Part shown: positions 27,668-33,600 of the stretch, in pieces
Position numbering within the stretch: position 1 is the stretch's first letter
How the letters are laid out: every line of letters begins with the position of its first letter
From: Heliocidaris tuberculata
Taxonomy: Eukaryota; Echinodermata; Echinoidea; Camarodonta; Echinometridae
Direction of reading: 5' to 3'
Length of the DNA: 64,000 nucleotides
Assembly (NCBI GenBank): GCA_025618425.1
Contig: CM046844.1
Coordinates: 7,343,847-7,407,846, forward strand
Made by a program: the position numbers and the translations under genes
Notes under the pieces: model-generated
The model's database searches: none
Told to the model about the DNA's origin: nothing
What the model saw: only the letters and a program-made list of their open reading frames with translations

Positions 27668-30600
27668 CTTCTTGGTTTGTCTATATCTCTCTTTCTCACT
27701 GTCTTAATATCTTTGTCACTCTATTAATAGTTTAATCATAATCATATTAACCCTTTCGAGACAATTGACCACATTTTGTGGTTTGGCCCAATAACTTTTG
27801 ATTTAGAGCCTTAAAAAATATACCAGATGCATGAGTGGAAAGAGCAAAAATTTCTGCACATACTGTGTCCATTTTTGTTGCATGATCATATTGTGTTCGA
27901 TGCCAGGAATTTTAAAAAGGAGAATAAGCTTGAACATCCTTAAATTGGCAACACATTGAGAGGTTCAAAATCATTGTTTTTTGTCCAAATTGGCAACTTT
28001 TTCAACTTTTCGACAAAGTTCCTAATCATGTATATTATTTTCAAGACATTACATCTTACTAGAACCACGTAGCACTAAAAGAAAAATATTATTGTTGCCA
28101 ATTTGCAGAACAAAATGTGATCAATTGAGCTCTTAAGTAATTCCTGTCCTGAAAGGGTTAAAGTAGAATGAAACCCTGGGGAAATATCCATTTTCATGAA
28201 AAGAGAGGATAGAGAGAAGCAATTTAAAAGAGTTCCATCCAAATCGGTTACGAAATGAGAAAGTTATGAAAGTTTTAAAAGTCTCAATTTACTTTCTATG
28301 GCGATCCTCAAATTGGCAATGTTGCTTCAAAATGGCAGGTTTAGTAGTACAACTCTCAATATGTTTTGTACACAAAATTTCATATTTTCTCTGTTATCTC
28401 TAAAGATGCTGCTTATCTTTTTGTGAACTCAATATATGTTGTGTCAAATACATTTTCCCATGATATATCTTGAGCTAAAAAGAAGACAAGCTGCACCTTG
28501 AGAGAAAATGTACAAAATATTAGAGAGTTGTACCACTAAACCTGTCACTTTGAAGTAACATTGCCAATTTGAAGATCGACATAGAAAGTAAATTGAGACT
28601 TTCCAAACTTTCATAACTTTCTCATTTCGTAACCTATTTTGATGGAAATTTTTTAAAAATGCCTCTCTCTATCCTCTCTTTTCATTAAATTTGATTTTTC
28701 CCCAGGGTTTCATTCTCCTTTAATGATTGTATTCAAGGGTATCACTCTATGGCATGGGATGCACTACAAGTATAAACTTACTTTTATTCTTTGCTTGTCA
28801 AATTTACTAAAGATTTGCAAGGACCATGTAGTTTGAGAGCCAAGTGCCTTTGTGCTGAGGCAAATATGAAAAAAAAAAATGCTTCTGTGTGATGTACTTT
28901 TGCAAGGCGTACAATAATCTCAAATTTCATTAGGTTAGGAGATTCTTCATCCTCAGCACAGTATTATTGCAAACCAGGAATAAACTATTAAAGATATCTG
29001 ACTCAAATTCAACCATTTACATGAACTAGAGATTATTTTTAAAGACTTGATTTTTATACGAATTCAATTCAGGTTTTAAAGTGAACATTTCCTCCCATGT
29101 TATGGAGCTGAAAGATTCTAGATGGCTTATTTTATTTGTAATTAGGTTTATTGTAGTATCGATTTGGCAAGGTTATCCTGTGTTATTTGATTTCAACTCC
29201 AATTTTTTTCATTTCTACTTTTTTTTCATTATGGATATGTAGAATAATGATAATGCCCCATCTGAGGTGAGTGTGATATTATCTATATACAGACAAAAGT
29301 ATTCACCAAATGCAAGCATCTTTCTAGATTATGTCCAAACTCCCAACCTCTTTTTTTTTAAACCTGATTGCTTCTCGTTTGTTCATATTTCCTAGTATAT
29401 TTAACTGTTTGCCCTTTGTGATCTGACATACAGTAGTAGAGCCTCCCTTTTGCATAATTATCATGACTTATCTGTTGAGAGCCAGAAGGGCATTAACACT
29501 GTGTTAAAGTATATGAATTAACGCCCTTCTGGCTCCAAGCAAAAGATATTAATGTGCTTTCCTTTAGAATTTGACCAAAGTTCCATGCAATCTTGAAAAA
29601 TATAAAATGTCTATACAGTACATGTATAAAGCCTTTCTGCTACTTCTTTCATTCATATGTATGTGTTTTTATTAAAGTAGCAATGTGTTGTAGCATTCAA
29701 GGTACATACAGTCAGTAATTATCGAGATGTTTTGCCAAGGACACTTTTCATACCAAACTTTCTTCTCACGTGATATGACTAAAATGAGTCTTGACTTATG
29801 CATAAAGCTATGACTGTGTTCCTTGCAAAGTTTAAAAGAAATGGCAGTGTTAAGCTGTTAAGTCAAATCAGTATTTTCATTGGGGACTTGTTCTCTATAT
29901 TGCCTTGAAGCTAATGTATACAATGTAGTTTTGGTAGCACAAATAAAACTGGAAAGAAAGGTGTAAAACATAGTCTGATATTGTTCTCCTAGTTTCAAAA
30001 GACACATGTACAAGATTATTTGGTATTCTATCCATGATTTCTGACAAATTTTATTGTAAATAAATGTAAGGAATGCTGATAATTTCTTTACACTGCCCTG
30101 TGCACAACAATCCCAGTGTTTAGCCTGTAGTGTAGTGTATTCATACACACAGCAATCCTCATAGGTTTTTCATGTGAATAGCACAAGTTGCTGTTGTTGG
30201 AGTTTACGTCCCTTGGTCAGGTACATGTATCTAAATTATTCTTCACCTCTCATTTGTTAAAAATCTCACTTGAGGAGGGAAAAAAACTTAATAGCGGCTT
30301 AGTATTGCTAGTTTCTTGCTATTTATCACCTAAAATTAGAGAAATCGACAAAAAGATTTTGAGGGCTTAGAAAAATTATACATTACCTTTACTTACAGCT
30401 TAAAAAAAAACTCCTGTTAAAGTGATTTGGTAACTTAATTTGTAGAGGCTTGATAAAATCTGAGCGGCCTGGCCTTACATGCTATCAGTGTATGTAATAT
30501 GGTGTAAAAATGAAGCCCAGGGAAAATAAAGCTCTTCAAAATCATCATGTGCTTCACAAAAGTAAACATATGCAAGTGACAGGAAATGCCAGATGCATTT

Positions 30601-33600
30601 TCCCCCATAGACTCAGTGTTAGACTAAAGCGTATGGCCATACGCTTTCGTAAATGGGATTATTCAATCGTAGATATCTTAATAATAGCATTACATGTATA
30701 TATTTGAAAAACCTTTCTATGCCTGGCTATTTATTTATCCTTCCGAACATCATTATACAAGGCAGATACCAAAATTCAACAATTTATTAAATCAAGCCTC
30801 CACAAAGTTACTGAATCCCTTTAATCCAACATCAGGGGGGGGGGGGGGGTGGGGGGTTAATACAGAGACTGCCCTGGTTCCAGTAGGCAATGGCTTAAGA
30901 GAGGAAAACACACTGAACACAAAGAATATTAGTAGCTTGTCAGCCTTAACAATCTTCAAGTATTGTATATGCCATATATTTCACGGACATAAAATTTTGC
31001 GAATAGGACTAACCAAGCGAGTGGTTGAATTCTGATAAATTCGCAATCAAATACTGGTGGTAGAAAATAATATGGCGCATACAATATTTAGCCATGCAAA
31101 CCATTATTTCCTCTTTTTAAAAAATGTCCTTTATCTACCATTTCCAGTCTTAATTAAATATGATGTGCCTAACATAAAATAAATACAATGCAATAACAAC
31201 AATGATAACGATGATTTTTTTTTTTTTTTTTAGATATAAGTACATAATTGAATATAAATAAGTAAAACATATGATGCATCAATCTTGACCTAGGGATTCT
31301 TCTTATTTTGTCTATTTGGAGCCAGAAGGGCGTTAACTCATATACTTTAATAACACAGAGTTAACGCCCTTCTGGTTCTCAACAGACGATTTGTAAACAC
31401 ACTCTTTTACTGTTTCCTACATTTACATGTATATTGTACTATGATATGTGGCACTGTAACCAGTTACATTCATTTATACATGTATGAATAGAGACATTGT
31501 TAACACGACATGTATATTATCCCTTTGTGTATCAAGATATTGCATTCACTCACTTACGGTGGGTTTTCACGGGGCACGTGAATGATTCGCGAAGGATGTG
31601 AATGTCAAAAAAATGACAAAATCTAACATTCTGAGAATTTTTTCTCCAAATGAGTCGTGAAAATGGAGCCATAAACCATTCTTGCACAGTTTGCGCGTAG
31701 TTCTCACAATGTATGTGCGAATGTCGTGTTGCGTTGCACAGCTATGGCCACTCCTCAGTACACGAAGAACACGTGACTAAAATGCCAACCTGAGTTGACG
31801 GCTGTCTTGAGTTCATCAGTCTCTTCGTGAATAGTTCGCTGTCTAGTCGCAGAATGAAGTCAGACACCTCGGCCATGCTCCCTGCGGAAACTTGTGGCAA
31901 ACGTGCGGCAAACGCTTGTGAGAACTTCGCACGAACTCCATGAGAATATCGGGTGAGCAAATCCTTCGCGAAACGTTAATGAAGGCATCGGTTTTGGTTC
32001 GTGTGTACAGTAGCTCCCAAAAATTTCGGGAATACTTTGTGACATTTGCAAATTAATTGTTGCGAATGGTAGAGGGCCTCGACGTGAACGGCTCGCGTTT
32101 GCTTCTTTGGCAAAGTCACCTGTTCGTGAATAGTTCGAGAAATGATTGGACGTACTTCGTTGTTCTTGCGAGACATGCGGGAGACATGCGGGAGATATTC
32201 TCCAAACTGTTGGAATTTGTTTGGGGTTTCACAAAGATTTTGCGAACATCACGCACGTCACGATTAGGTCGTGTGCATATGACAAAGCTTTCCAAACATT
32301 TTCAAGAGCAAATCATGAACAAATCATGGCCCGGGATGCTGGAAACTTTCGCAAGAAATTTAAAACTTTTTTGAAATTCCTGCCAAACTAAAAACGACTC
32401 CAGCGAACAGTTGACGACGCTTTTGAATCCCAATGCACGTTTGGCAAACTTTTTAAGCCTAAAACACAATTTTTTTGGCATTCGCATCCTTCGTGAATCG
32501 TTCGCTTGCCCCATGAAAATTCACCTTAAAGGATATGATTTGATGCTTCTTTGAGGATAATGTACACAGTTTTAATTAAGAATTCACTATTTCTAACAAG
32601 TTCTTTAGAATGTTTGTAATGAAGTTTGTTTGACATGTTAGTTGCCACTTGTTAAAAATTTGCATGATTTGAATGATTTATACAAATTTTGCCCTGGAAT
32701 GTAGATCTGAAAACAGTAGTACAGTATTACCACCACAATATAATAATTTTACTATATTGAATAGTAGATAGTGAGGTAACTGGTGATGCTCCTACCCTAG
32801 AAAATACATGTATGTGGCACATTTTTCTCTATTCAGCTTTACTTTTTCGGAGTGAATTTCACATCAGTAGCTTTCATGAAAAAATATATTCAGAAATGTT
32901 CATTCATTCTTATAATAGTGCCCATGGCAATTTAGACCATCCACATTTTGATATCAGATGTGAGAATAGTCTATCAATTTATATGAAATTCATTTAATTC
33001 CATTATTTTCTGTAATTGCCAGTGAAAACAAGTATAGCTTTAATTAGGTTTTATTACCTGCAGATCGAATAGAACCATAGACTACCAATCAGACAAAACA
33101 TACTCCTAAAACAGCGATACCATCCTAACCAACAAAGACTTCTGTCATTACTCACTCTATCCCAGAGCCCCGTTTCATAAAACTTGTTATCAATAACACC
33201 TGCCACATTTCTATGCCAATTTTGCTTACAGCCAATTGAATGCAACCGTTTCAGTAGCTTATAACAATTATGGTAATGTGTTATTGATGATAAGTTTTAT
33301 GAAACAGGGTCCAGAACCATCACAGTATCTACATGTAACTCCCTGCCATTAGACATCAAATCTGTCCCAGATTGTAAATCCTCCAAGTCACTTTTGTTTA
33401 ATATCAAAGGTCAATCTTGCAAAGTTCTGCATGCATTTTCCTCTAAAACTGAAATGATCCCACTGAATAATACATTTTGAAAAATGTCCATTTGGATAGT
33501 CATTTTGTGTGGTGGAGCGTGCATGAGGAACTGCAGGTTTAAAGCCGGCGCCGTTTTGATTTTAGTCAATACCTGGGGTAACCCAGCCTGTGAATTGAAT

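Noticed and set aside
31742..32514. Several overlapping frames of 60-105 codons on both strands
   Set aside because: They overlap in many frames inside the CGAA-rich foldback, as expected of low-AT sequence with few stops.
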